Shown: positions 54,201 to 62,162 of the stretch, piece by piece
Layout of the letters: each line of letters begins with the position of its first letter
How positions within the stretch are numbered: position 1 is the first letter of the stretch
Assembly: GCF_005222815.1 (NCBI RefSeq)
Contig: NZ_STGB01000006.1
Span: 62,001-126,000, forward strand
DNA from: Roseomonas sp. AR75
GTDB taxonomy: Bacteria > Pseudomonadota > Alphaproteobacteria > Acetobacterales > Acetobacteraceae
Direction: 5' to 3'
Length of the DNA stretch: 64,000 nucleotides
Notes under the pieces: model-generated
Databases searched by the model: none
What the model saw: only the letters and a program-made list of their open reading frames with translations
What the model was told of the DNA's origin: nothing
Position numbers and translations under genes: made by a program

Positions 54201-54606
54201 GCGGCGTGTCGCCGCGGCCGGCGGCCGCGCGGAACAGCCGGGGATGGGCCGCGACCAACGGGGAATCCGCGGCCAGGCGGTGCAGCGGCAGGTCCACGGC
54301 GAGACGCAGCCCCTGTCGCTCCGCGGCGGCGGCGAGCGCCCGCAGGTAGTCCTGCGTCGTCCCGCCGCCGAGGGCGGGGTGGACCCGGTCGAAATCGGCG
54401 ATGTCGAGGAGGTTGCCACTCAGCCCGGGCTGGCAGGGCGGCGCGATCAGCAGCGTGTCGAAGCCGAGATCGGCGATACGCGCCAGATGCACCTCCGCCG
54501 CCTCCGCCGTGCCGAGCATCAGCGGCGAGGCGTAGTAGATCGCGGGCGCGGCCGTGCGCCGCGTGGCCGGGTCGGTTCGGGCGACGTGCGGATGGGTTGC
54601 AGGAAT
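51259..54606 (-). CDS. glgE: GlgE maltosyltransferase with an extra degenerate N-terminal barrel
   Basis: GlgE adds maltose from maltose-1-phosphate to growing alpha-1,4-glucan. The C-terminal ~650 residues are a full GlgE: N-domain (RIAIERVAPAADDGRFPVKR), FTPIHPIGRKNRKGRNNTL, FRVDNPHTKPLPFWEWM (nucleophile Asp), FLSEAFTRPKMMKRLAKAGF (Glu) and TGFELCQAAPMPGKEEYLDS. In front lies a second, paralogous barrel of about 440 residues (from IYYASPLMLG). In it the nucleophile position reads GLRALDPDR (Asp to Leu) and the acid position AIAWTPG (Glu to Trp), so it is catalytically dead. The 5' end is unsure: no ATG, GTG or TTG lies just before the first barrel. I place it at ATT 54606 behind GGGAG; alternatives are TTG 54813 and ATG 54519, which would clip the first strand. 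Confidence 0.9.
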
Positions 54607-55002
54607 AGCTCTTACTCCCAGGATGGCATCGATGCGGCGTTTCCCGAAAGGATATAAATAACGTCGGGCGCAGGGCGGCTTTCCGCCGGTGCGACTGGAA
54701 GTCCAGCGACCGAGGCCCGCGGGCCGGCACGCCGCAAGCGGTCGCGCCTCGCGCCGCAGGGCTTGGCGTAGGTGCCCGCTTCTGGCTTCAAGGTCAAAGC
54801 GTTTCTCGATCAACCCCGATTGAGGTCGGTCGATGTTTTTCTGTTCTTGAGCGATTCAGCGGGTGGAAGCGTGTCTCTCCTTATCGTGATCGGACGCAAG
54901 CCGGGCCTGTCCCGGTCTCGTCCGTGCCCCTTGCCTGGGTTGACGCGCCGGAGGCGGCGGCGTTTCAAGCCCGCGTCATTCTTCGCGATGGAGCCGCCGC
55001 GC
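54607..55002. promoter_or_regulatory. divergent leader region between glgE and the RraA-like gene
   Basis: This 396-bp stretch is unlike its surroundings. AT-rich GATATAAATAAC (54651-54662) could supply -10 elements in both directions. On the plus strand it is followed by hairpins GGCGG-CTTT-CCGCC, CTGG-AAGT-CCAG and the palindrome GGCCCGCGGGCC within about 70 bp. Further on, at about 54808-54845, a weak stem before GTTTTTCTGTTCTT resembles a terminator. It may encode a structured leader or a small RNA of about 180 nt, or hold the promoter of the glucan operon. Rare codons (AGA, TTA, CTA) argue that the glgE frame is not translated here. I recognise no known riboswitch family. Confidence 0.45.
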
Positions 55003-55710
55003 ATGGACCCCGCCATCAAGTCCGCCCTGATGGGCGTGACCACCGCCACGCTGACGACGGTGCTGCTGAAGAAGGGCGTGCGCTTCTGCTACGTGAACGG
55101 CGCCCGGCCCATCGTGCCCGGCAATTTCGCCCGCATCGTCGGCCCGGCCTTCACGCTGCGCTTCACGCCGACGCGGGAGGACCTGGCGACGGTGGATAGC
55201 TGGTCCTCGCCGCGGTCCACCCGCGCCGCGATCGAGGACATGCCGGAAGGCTGCGTCGCCATCGCCGATGCGATGGGGCTCACCACCGCCGGCATCTTCG
55301 GCGACATCCTCTGCGCCCGGATGAAGGTGAAGGGCGTGGCGGGGCTGGTGACCGACGGCATGGTGCGCGACGGCCAGGGCGTGATCGGCACCGGCCTGCC
55401 GGTGTTCTGCCAGGGCTATGTGGCGCCGGCCTCGGTTGCCGCGCTGAACTTCGTCGGCTGGCAGGAGACGATCGGCTGCGGCGGCGTGACCGTGGTGCCG
55501 GGCGACATCGTGGTGGCGGATGGCGACGGCGCGGTGGTGATCCCGCAGGCCATGCTGGCCGCCGTGACCGAGGCCGCGGTGGAGCAGGAGCGGCTGGAAG
55601 GCTGGATCATGAAGGAGGTCAACAAGGGCCTCGCTTTGCCCGGCCTCTATCCCGCCAATGCCGAGCACAAGGCGCGCTACGAGGCCGACAAGAAGGCTGG
55701 GCGCGCCTGA
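55003..55710 (+). CDS. RraA-like protein (aldolase/methyltransferase-like superfamily)
   Basis: The 235-residue protein has the RraA fold signature: STRAAIEDMPEGCVAIADAM, FGDILCARMKVKGVAGLVTD, GMVRDGQGVIGTGLPVFCQG and VVPGDIVVADGDGAVVIPQ. Members include the RNase E regulator RraA and divalent-metal 4-hydroxy-4-methyl-2-oxoglutarate/oxaloacetate aldolases. The metal-binding Asp in the TDGMVRDG loop and the nearby Arg are kept, so an aldolase/decarboxylase role is as likely as a regulatory one. I choose the ATG at 55003 because it gives the family start DPAIKSAL and has GGAG 9 bases upstream; an ATG at 54988 is possible. Confidence 0.85.
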   Translation: MDPAIKSALMGVTTATLTTVLLKKGVRFCYVNGARPIVPGNFARIVGPAFTLRFTPTREDLATVDSWSSPRSTRAAIEDMPEGCVAIADAMGLTTAGIFGDILCARMKVKGVAGLVTDGMVRDGQGVIGTGLPVFCQGYVAPASVAALNFVGWQETIGCGGVTVVPGDIVVADGDGAVVIPQAMLAAVTEAAVEQERLEGWIMKEVNKGLALPGLYPANAEHKARYEADKKAGRA

Positions 55711-55813
55711 CGCCCTCGGGCAGGGGGTATCCCGCGAACATGGCGGAATTGTCACCCGCCAGGGTATCGCGCGCGCCATAACCTTCCCGCGGGGGAAGCG
55801 GAGGGCGCAGGCC

Positions 55814-57562
55814 ATGCGGGCCACGATGTTCGGGATTGCCGGCGCGCTGGCGCTGGCCGGTTGTGCCGCCCTGCCGCCGGAACCCGGCCCGCCGCCACCG
55901 GCCGGGTGGCAGAGCGTGGACCAGGGGCCGGAGTGGCGGATCGAGGACCGCGCCGCCTTCTACACCCAGGACCAGGGCTCCGAGATCATGCCGGCGGCCT
56001 GGATGGCGGCGCTGCGGCAGCCGGATGGCCAGCCGTTCCTGGCCGACCGCCTCACCCGCTACGGCTACCTGGTCAACGACACGAACCCGACCGCCAGCCT
56101 GCCGGTCGGCTTCACCCTGGCCGGCCCGCCCGGGCGGCAGGTGGTCGGCATGACCTGCGCCGCCTGCCACACGCGGGAGATCGAGATCCAGGGACGCCCC
56201 TATCGCATCGATGGCGGGCCGGCGCTGGCGGATTTCGAGCGCTTCCTGCTCGACCTCCGCGCCGCCGTGGCGCGGGTGCAGGACGACCACCTGGTGTTCG
56301 AGGCCTTCGCGACCGAGGTGCTCGGCGCGGGCGCCGACCTCCGCGGCAAGGAGGCGCTGCGGCGGGAGCTGGATGTCTGGTGGCGTCGCTACGCCACGAT
56401 CATCGACCGCTCCCTGCCGAATGAGCGGATGTGGGGGCCGGGGCGGCTCGACGCGATCTCCATGATCTTCAACCGCGTCGCCGGGCTGGATATCGGCGCC
56501 GGGCCGGACCGGATCATCGAATCCAACATGGCCCCGGCGGATGCGCCGACGCGCTACCCCTTCCTGTGGAACGCCTCGCGGCAGGACCAGACGCAGTGGC
56601 CGGGCTTCGCCGAGAACGGCAACGACGTGCTGGCGCTGATCCGCAACCTCGGCCAGGTCTATGGCGTCTTCGCCAGCTTCCACCCGGTGCCCGACCGCCG
56701 CGTGCCGATCTTCCGCGTGAACTACGTGGCGCAGAACTCCGCGAATTTCGCGGGCCTCGGGCGGCTCGAGGAGCTGATCCAGCGCATCGGCCCCCCGCGC
56801 GCGCCCTTCATCCGCCGCACCCCGCAGAGCGATGCGCTGGCCGTGCAGGGCCGCGCGATCTTCGCCCGCGATCCGGCCCAGGGCGGCTGCGCGGTGTGCC
56901 ACGACCCGCAGCCCGGCGCCTTCCGCTCGCTCACCCGCGAAAGCTGGCTGACGACGATCCGCGATGTCGGTACGGACAGCCGCGAGATCGGGCTGCTGGG
57001 GCGGCAGGTGCAGACCGGCGTGCTGGCGGGCAAGGGCATCCCGGGCTTCGGCACGCTGGGCACGACAGACAAGGCGGTGTCCGTGCTGGCGCTGACGGTG
57101 ATCGGCGCCATCGTGCAGTATCCCTTCACCGGCCGGCTCGACCAGATGAGTCCGGACCGCCTGATCTCCCTGCCCGGCGAGGCGGGCGCGGCGGCCGCGG
57201 TGGTCACGACGCGCCGCCTGCGCCAGGCGATCCGCACCGAGTTGCCGACCGGCGCGCCCTATGAATCGCGGGTGCTGCAGGGGATCTGGGCCGCCGCGCC
57301 CTATCTGCACAACGGCTCCGTGCCCACGCTGGCGGACCTGCTGGAACCTGCGGCGAACCGGCCGGCGGCGTTCGAGGTCGGCACGGCCTATGATCCCGTG
57401 CTGGTCGGCCTGGCGCGGGAGCAGCCGCGCTCGCGCGGCCGGATCGTGACGACGGATTGCAGCGACCGGAACTCCGGCAACAGCCGCTGCGGGCATGAAT
57501 ACGGCACGGGGCTGTCGATCGTGGAGAAGCAGGCGCTGCTGGAGTATCTGCGGCGGCTGTAA
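55814..57562 (+). CDS. di-haem c-type cytochrome lipoprotein, RoxA/CcpA-like
   Basis: The 582-residue protein starts with a lipoprotein signal (LALAGC, lipidated Cys at residue 17). It has two haem-binding motifs, CAACH at 115-119 and CAVCH at 359-363. IWAAAPYLHNGSVPTLADLL near the C-terminus is the signature shared by di-haem cytochrome c peroxidases and RoxA-like rubber oxygenases. IPGFGTLGTTDKAVSVLALT and an EYGTGLSIVEKQALLEYLRR C-terminus support this broad family. The length is nearer RoxA-like oxygenases than the roughly 350-residue peroxidases. The substrate is unknown; it would act in the periplasm, anchored to a membrane. The start at 55814 follows GGAGGG. It is on the same strand as the RraA-like gene, 103 bp downstream. 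Confidence 0.87.
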   Translation: MRATMFGIAGALALAGCAALPPEPGPPPPAGWQSVDQGPEWRIEDRAAFYTQDQGSEIMPAAWMAALRQPDGQPFLADRLTRYGYLVNDTNPTASLPVGFTLAGPPGRQVVGMTCAACHTREIEIQGRPYRIDGGPALADFERFLLDLRAAVARVQDDHLVFEAFATEVLGAGADLRGKEALRRELDVWWRRYATIIDRSLPNERMWGPGRLDAISMIFNRVAGLDIGAGPDRIIESNMAPADAPTRYPFLWNASRQDQTQWPGFAENGNDVLALIRNLGQVYGVFASFHPVPDRRVPIFRVNYVAQNSANFAGLGRLEELIQRIGPPRAPFIRRTPQSDALAVQGRAIFARDPAQGGCAVCHDPQPGAFRSLTRESWLTTIRDVGTDSREIGLLGRQVQTGVLAGKGIPGFGTLGTTDKAVSVLALTVIGAIVQYPFTGRLDQMSPDRLISLPGEAGAAAAVVTTRRLRQAIRTELPTGAPYESRVLQGIWAAAPYLHNGSVPTLADLLEPAANRPAAFEVGTAYDPVLVGLAREQPRSRGRIVTTDCSDRNSGNSRCGHEYGTGLSIVEKQALLEYLRRL

Positions 57563-57568
57563 GGAAAG

Positions 57569-57625
57569 ACCCGGCGCCGCAAGGCACCGGGGCGACTGGC
57601 GTCCGCACGGGATGTGCGGATCACC
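57569..57625 (+). repeat. two-hairpin repeat, copy 1
   Basis: CCCGGCGCC-GCAA-GGCACCGGG (one mismatch, GNRA-like loop) is followed by TCCGCAC-GGGAT-GTGCGGA (57602-57620). The same module, with the same spacing, recurs at 58654-58716. It lies between the convergent cytochrome and hydrolase stops. Confidence 0.7.
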
Positions 57626-57643
57626 GATGCGCGGCAGCGACGC

Positions 57644-58537
57644 TCAGCGGGCGGTGAGGGCGGCCTGGAAGAAGGCGACGACCCGCTGCGTTCCGTCCTG
57701 CGCGACGGCGGCGTTCCGCTGGAAGCGCACCATGCCGCCGGCGCCGCGGGCCGCGGCGGGGTCGCGGTAGTTCGCCGGGCGCTGCGTGTCCCAGCCATGC
57801 GTCGCGCCCGGGAAGACCTGCACCTGCGCCCGTGCCTGCGCCTGCGCATTGCCCGCCGCCGCGATCTTGCGGCAGGAGGCGCCGCCATCGGCATCGTAGT
57901 CGTCATCGGCGCCGGCCAGGATCAGCATGCGCATGCGGGGGAAGGCCTGGTTGACCAGCGCGGCCGCCGGGCCGCCGGCGTCATAGGCCCAGCAGGCTGG
58001 GTAGATCGGCAGCGCGGCGCGGAAATCGGGCCCGCCCGTGCCATAGGCCCGCCGCACCCCGTCGGTCGCGACCAGGATCGAGAGCCCGCCGCCATAGGAC
58101 ATGCCCATCACGCCCAACCGTCCGGGGTCGACCCGCGGGTCAGCCGCCAGGAAGCGCGCCGCGCCATAGACGTCCGGCAGCACGTCGGCGGAGCGGGGGC
58201 GGTTCGCCACGCCCTGGCCGGCGCCGATGCCGCGCGGCCGGAACATGTCCACCTCGAGGCTGGCGATGCCAGCCTGCTGCAGGGCCCGCGCATAGGCCTC
58301 GCCCCGGCCGTCCACGCCGCCCGAGCCATGCAGGATGATGACCGCCGCGACGCGCCCGGTGCCGGCCGGCAGGCGCAGCGTTCCGGGGATCTGCGAAGGC
58401 GGCGCGGCGCGCGGCTGCGCCCATTGCGGCAGGTTGGCCGGCAGGTAGGGCGGGAAGGTCACGGACCGGCTGTCCTGCGCGCCGGCCGGCGCGGCGAGGG
58501 AGGCGACCAGCCCGAGGGCCAGGAACAGGCTTCGCAT
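57644..58537 (-). CDS. exported dienelactone hydrolase-family protein
   Basis: The 297-residue protein has a signal peptide (residues 1-20, ending PAGAQ) and a dienelactone-hydrolase alpha/beta fold. The N-terminal strand and oxyanion region are AAVIILHGSGGVDGRGEAYA. The nucleophile elbow is GVMGMSYGGG (Ser), the acid region MLILAGADDDYDADGGASC and the histidine FPGATHGWD. Such enzymes hydrolyse esters or lactones; the substrate is not evident. The ATG at 58537 gives the signal peptide. It is flanked on both sides by copies of a two-hairpin repeat and is convergent with the cytochrome gene. Confidence 0.88.
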   Translation of the reverse strand: MRSLFLALGLVASLAAPAGAQDSRSVTFPPYLPANLPQWAQPRAAPPSQIPGTLRLPAGTGRVAAVIILHGSGGVDGRGEAYARALQQAGIASLEVDMFRPRGIGAGQGVANRPRSADVLPDVYGAARFLAADPRVDPGRLGVMGMSYGGGLSILVATDGVRRAYGTGGPDFRAALPIYPACWAYDAGGPAAALVNQAFPRMRMLILAGADDDYDADGGASCRKIAAAGNAQAQARAQVQVFPGATHGWDTQRPANYRDPAAARGAGGMVRFQRNAAVAQDGTQRVVAFFQAALTAR

Positions 58538-58649
58538 GGTCGTCTCCGTCCGCCGCGAGGGCAGCGTCGCATGACCGTTGCGCCGTGCCAACCATCCACC
58601 GGTGGCGCGCTGCGCAGCTTCCCGTTTGCGGGCGTGGCGGAGGGCGCGC

Positions 58650-58682
58650 AAAAAAAGCCCCGGCACCTTGCGGGGCCGGGGC
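58650..58682 (-). terminator. rho-independent terminator downstream of the FAD oxidoreductase gene
   Basis: On the minus strand a perfect 8-bp stem GCCCCGGC/GCCGGGGC (58657-58664 with 58675-58682, 10-base loop) is followed by seven T residues (58650-58656). It lies about 150 bp after the stop at 58830. The rest of the 58538-58829 gap holds one repeat copy and, presumably, the promoter of the dienelactone hydrolase gene; I see no further gene there. Confidence 0.85.
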
Positions 58683-58716
58683 GAAGTGAGGTCCGCACGG
58701 CATGTGCGGAACCGCC
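58654..58716 (+). repeat. two-hairpin repeat, copy 2
   Basis: The terminator stem above is followed by GGTCCGCACGG-C-ATGTGCGGA (hairpin 58692-58710), matching the hairpin at 57602-57620 with one loop change. Both are preceded by CCGGGGCGA. The two copies lie in direct orientation about 1.09 kb apart, flanking the dienelactone hydrolase gene. Confidence 0.7.
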
Positions 58717-58829
58717 GGGAGAAAACGTCGAGGCATCGCCTTGACGGTATGCAATCTAGTTCGGCGCCGCTCACGGCGCCGTGACGCCAGCATGAATCCC
58801 ATGCAAGCTGCCGCCCCGAAAGGCAGGTG

Positions 58830-60293
58830 TCACCCGACGGCCACAGCGGTGGCGGCGTTCTGCGCAGGGGGCGGGCAGGCCTCGCGCAGCAGCGCGCCCT
58901 GCGCGCGCAGCCCGGCCTGGAGTTCCGCCACATCCACGGCGCGCGGCGCCACGCCGCGGTCGGCCGCGATGGCGGCCGCGACGCCGGCGGCGTGGCCGGT
59001 CAGCCAGCACTGGGGAATCTCGCGCAGGAAGGAATGGCTGGTGGCGTCGCAGGCCAGGTGCCGGCCCGGCGCCAGCAGCCCGTCCAGCGCCGCCGGGACG
59101 ATGGCGCCGTAGGGCACCGAGACGGGCGCGAATTTCGGCGCGAGGCTGGGGGAGAGGCCGATCTCGTCCGGTGCGATGCGGCCGTCCCAGCAATCCCGCG
59201 TCACCGGGGACACGCCGCCCAGCCGCCGCGCATGGCGCACGCCGAGCTGCGGCGCCGACAGCATCGGGAAGGCGTTCTGGAAGCCCGGCGCCTCCGCCCG
59301 GTAGCGTTCGAGGTGGCGGAACATCAGGCGGTGGGAGATCACCTCCACCTCGCTCAGATCGTCCACCATCACGGCGGAATAGCCTGCCAGCCGCGGCCCC
59401 ATGAACAGCGCCACGTCGTCGCGCCAGCTTGCGAAGGCCTTGTCGAAGAAGCCCACCGCTTCCTTGCCGCGGCGGACGAACTCGGAAAATTCCTCGGGCT
59501 GCCCGCCGCGCCAGGCGAGGTAGCGCGGCATGTCCACGCCGCCGAACACCCAGGAGGTGTTCATGCAGTGGTGGATGTCGCGGGTGTCGATGTCCTCGGC
59601 GAAGGCCGCCCCGGCCGCGGCGAACAGGTCGCCGTCGCCGGTGGCATCCACCGTCACCTTCGCCAGCACCGCGCGGCGGCCCTGCTTGCTCTCGAAGATT
59701 GCGCCGGCCACGGCGTCGTCGCGCAGGATCGGCGCGGCGCCCCAGGCGTGGAACACCAGATCCACCCCGGCTTCCGCCGCCATCTCCAGGCTCGCGGCCT
59801 TCAGGTGCTCGGGGCAGACGGTGGGGGAGTGGGTGACGATGCCGTGGAAGGCGGCGGTGCGCAGCGCCCACCAGGCGGCGGTCGCGGCCTCGCGCGAGCC
59901 CCAGGCCTCCCGCGGCGGGCCGGCCACCGCCTCCTTCGGCAGGCGGTCCAGCAATTCCTCCGCCAGGCCGCGGATCAGCAACTCGCCGTCCCAGCCGGTC
60001 ATGCGGTCGATCCAGACGACGAGGCCCCCGGTGGAGAGTCCGCCCAGGTGGTTGTGGCGTTCCAGCAGCATCGTGCGGGCGCCGCGCCGCGCTGCGGCGA
60101 CCGCGGCGGCCCAGCCGGCCGGCCCGCCGCCCACCACCAGCACGTCCACGACGGCATGCACGGGGATGTCCCGCGCGGCTTCGGTGACCGTCAGCCCGGT
60201 GGGCGCGCGGCGCCGTGCCGGGTCGCGCGCCGAAAAAACCTCGGAACGGAAGAACAGCCGGCCGCCCTCGGCCTGGTCCTGGTTGGTGCCCAT
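58830..60293 (-). CDS. FAD-dependent oxidoreductase
   Basis: The 487-residue flavoprotein has a Rossmann FAD site VDVLVVGGGPAGWAAAVAAA after a roughly 45-residue leader. LLERHNHLGGLSTGGLVVW follows, the FAD-dependent-oxidoreductase (FAD_oxidored) pattern with a His in the ribose region. A second FAD contact is KVTVDATGDGDLFAAAGAAF, and LACDATSHSFLREIPQCWLT near the end completes the fold. No covalent-flavin or NAD motif stands out, so substrate and acceptor are unknown. No export signal is clear. It is divergent from the unknown 597-residue protein (75 bp gap) and ends at a clear terminator. Confidence 0.85.
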   Translation of the reverse strand: MGTNQDQAEGGRLFFRSEVFSARDPARRRAPTGLTVTEAARDIPVHAVVDVLVVGGGPAGWAAAVAAARRGARTMLLERHNHLGGLSTGGLVVWIDRMTGWDGELLIRGLAEELLDRLPKEAVAGPPREAWGSREAATAAWWALRTAAFHGIVTHSPTVCPEHLKAASLEMAAEAGVDLVFHAWGAAPILRDDAVAGAIFESKQGRRAVLAKVTVDATGDGDLFAAAGAAFAEDIDTRDIHHCMNTSWVFGGVDMPRYLAWRGGQPEEFSEFVRRGKEAVGFFDKAFASWRDDVALFMGPRLAGYSAVMVDDLSEVEVISHRLMFRHLERYRAEAPGFQNAFPMLSAPQLGVRHARRLGGVSPVTRDCWDGRIAPDEIGLSPSLAPKFAPVSVPYGAIVPAALDGLLAPGRHLACDATSHSFLREIPQCWLTGHAAGVAAAIAADRGVAPRAVDVAELQAGLRAQGALLREACPPPAQNAATAVAVG

Positions 60294-60368
60294 CCCGCGA
60301 GCCTAGCCACGCACGGGCATCCGGCCCAGCTTCTTCCCGTTCCCCGGCGCGGCAATTATGGTCGGGTC

Positions 60369-62162
60369 ATGCGCAACCTGCTGCAGGACGCCGACCGCGA
60401 CCGCCTTCTCGCGCCGCTTGCCGGCGCGCTGGTCGGCGAAGTGCTGCTCGCCGGGCGGCCGCATCGCGCCGTGGCGGAGACGCTGGGCAGCAGCCTGTAT
60501 CCGGCCCAGGCCAATGCCGCGGCCGTCGAACTGCTGTTCCAGCCGGGCATCCGGCCGGCGCATGCGGCGCTGGGCGACGCGCTGCTGGATTTCGTGATGG
60601 CGATGGCGGACGCGCCGGTCCCCAGCCGCCGCGCCGCAGCCGGCGGGCTGGCGCTGCAACGCGACGACCCGGGCGCGGTGGAGGCGGAGACGCCGTTCAG
60701 CCGCTTCTCCGGCGACCTGATGCGTGGCGAGGTGCGGCAGGCCCTGCGGGGTGGGGCCGCGATCCGGCACACCGGCAACCTGGTGGAGTTCCGCATCGGC
60801 CATCGCCGGTTCTGCGTGGATGCCGAGGAGACCATCGTCTCGGCCGGCGCGGTGCAGGAGGTGGACCGCATCGTGCTGCACCATGTCAGCACGATACGCG
60901 GCGAGGCCGGGCTGCTCCGCCCGCGGCCGGTCGAGGCCGGCACGCTGGAGATGCGCTACGAGTTGCGCGGCGACAGCCCCGTGGTGCGGGTGAAGGCCCG
61001 CTTCACGGCGGCGCGACGCCTCGGCCGAGTGCGCATCACCACGGCGGTGGACGGGCTGGACGACAGCGGGCTGGAGATCGGCGCGGCCCGGCTGCTGGAA
61101 GGCGGCGCCTGGCGGGAGGCGACGCCCCCCGCCGCGCCCGGCGCGACGAAATGGACGCAGGCGACGCCGGTGGCGCATCTCGCCCTCGGCCGTCCCGGCT
61201 TCCCGGAGGCGGCGCCGGTGCTGCATCTGCGCCCGCGCGACCCGGCGAAGGTCATGTCGGTCACGGCGCAGGCGCAGCGCGGCGGCGTGCTGCACTGGCT
61301 GCTGCTGCGGCACGGGCCGGTCTCGCTGGCCGCCGGGGAGACGCTGGCGGTGGAGGAGGAGCGCTTCCTCGGCGCCGGCGCCGTGGCGACCATCGCGGCG
61401 GCGATGGAACGGGGCGGGACGGGGTTCGACCTGGATGCGGCGCCGCCCTCGGGCGCGGCGATGCAGGCGGCCGCGGCGGCGCTGCTGCTGGATGACCGCG
61501 CCACGCCCGCGCGGCGGGAGGCGCTGCGCGGATTCCTGGGGCGGCAGGCCGAGCGGATCGAGGCGGCCGAGCCCGTGCCTGGCGACCTGGCCGGCGCGGC
61601 GATCGCCGCGGACATGCTCCGCCGTGCCGGCGAGGCGGAGGCCGCGGCCTTGCAGGCGCGGCTGCTGGCTCGCCTGGCGACGCTCTGCGACGCGGAGACG
61701 GGGGTCGTCCGGCCGGCATCGCTGGGCGGGCAGGCGCTGGCGATCCTGGCCTTCGCACGCGCGGCGGTGCGGCCCGATGCGCCCGATGAGGCGCGGCTGG
61801 TGGCGCGGCTGCTCGGGGCGGTGGCGGCGGAGCCGGGATCGGGGCTGCTGCTTGCCGGCGCGCCGGTGGATGCGGCGGCGGACCCCGAAGGGGTGGCGCT
61901 GCTCGCCCGTGCCGCCGGCTGCGCGGCGCTGGCGGCGGAGGCCGGCGGGTCCTTGCCCGAGGAGGTGGCCAACCGCGCGCGGGACCTGCACCGGGCCGCG
62001 GTGGCGCTGCTGCGCCCGCTGGTGCGGCCGCGGCTCGGCATTTTGGAGGTGGTGGGGCCGGCGGGGGTCACGGCGTCGCTGCAGACGCTTGCCACCTTGG
62101 CGCTGCTGGCGCCCGACCGGCTGATGCTGGACAGCCGCCCCGCGGATGCGGCCCCGGCGTGA
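60369..62162 (+). CDS. 597-residue protein of unknown function
   Basis: I do not recognise a family. The start MRNLLQDADRDRLLAPLAGA is hydrophilic with no signal peptide. Residues about 1-130 are helical. The middle (about 130-350) is beta-rich, with RHTGNLVEFRIGHRRFCVDA, a paired-strand look and TLEMRYELRGDSPVVRVKAR. The last 230 residues are Ala-rich helices in an alpha/alpha-repeat style. The general beta-sandwich plus alpha-toroid impression recalls polysaccharide-handling proteins, but no motif confirms it. It overlaps the DUF2272 lipoprotein gene by GTGA, so the two are coupled. The ATG at 60369 is the first good start after the divergent FAD oxidoreductase gene. Confidence 0.72.
   Translation: MRNLLQDADRDRLLAPLAGALVGEVLLAGRPHRAVAETLGSSLYPAQANAAAVELLFQPGIRPAHAALGDALLDFVMAMADAPVPSRRAAAGGLALQRDDPGAVEAETPFSRFSGDLMRGEVRQALRGGAAIRHTGNLVEFRIGHRRFCVDAEETIVSAGAVQEVDRIVLHHVSTIRGEAGLLRPRPVEAGTLEMRYELRGDSPVVRVKARFTAARRLGRVRITTAVDGLDDSGLEIGAARLLEGGAWREATPPAAPGATKWTQATPVAHLALGRPGFPEAAPVLHLRPRDPAKVMSVTAQAQRGGVLHWLLLRHGPVSLAAGETLAVEEERFLGAGAVATIAAAMERGGTGFDLDAAPPSGAAMQAAAAALLLDDRATPARREALRGFLGRQAERIEAAEPVPGDLAGAAIAADMLRRAGEAEAAALQARLLARLATLCDAETGVVRPASLGGQALAILAFARAAVRPDAPDEARLVARLLGAVAAEPGSGLLLAGAPVDAAADPEGVALLARAAGCAALAAEAGGSLPEEVANRARDLHRAAVALLRPLVRPRLGILEVVGPAGVTASLQTLATLALLAPDRLMLDSRPADAAPA

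Noticed and set aside
51328..54657. An 1109-codon plus-strand frame opposite glgE
   Set aside because: Antisense shadow with no domain; the glgE frame carries conserved motifs throughout.
54665..54780. A cobalamin or FMN riboswitch in the leader before the RraA-like gene
   Set aside because: GCCGGTGCGACT superficially resembles cobalamin-riboswitch sequence and CCCGCGGG the FMN element, but the B12 box and the other conserved FMN helices are missing and the neighbours have no link to either cofactor.
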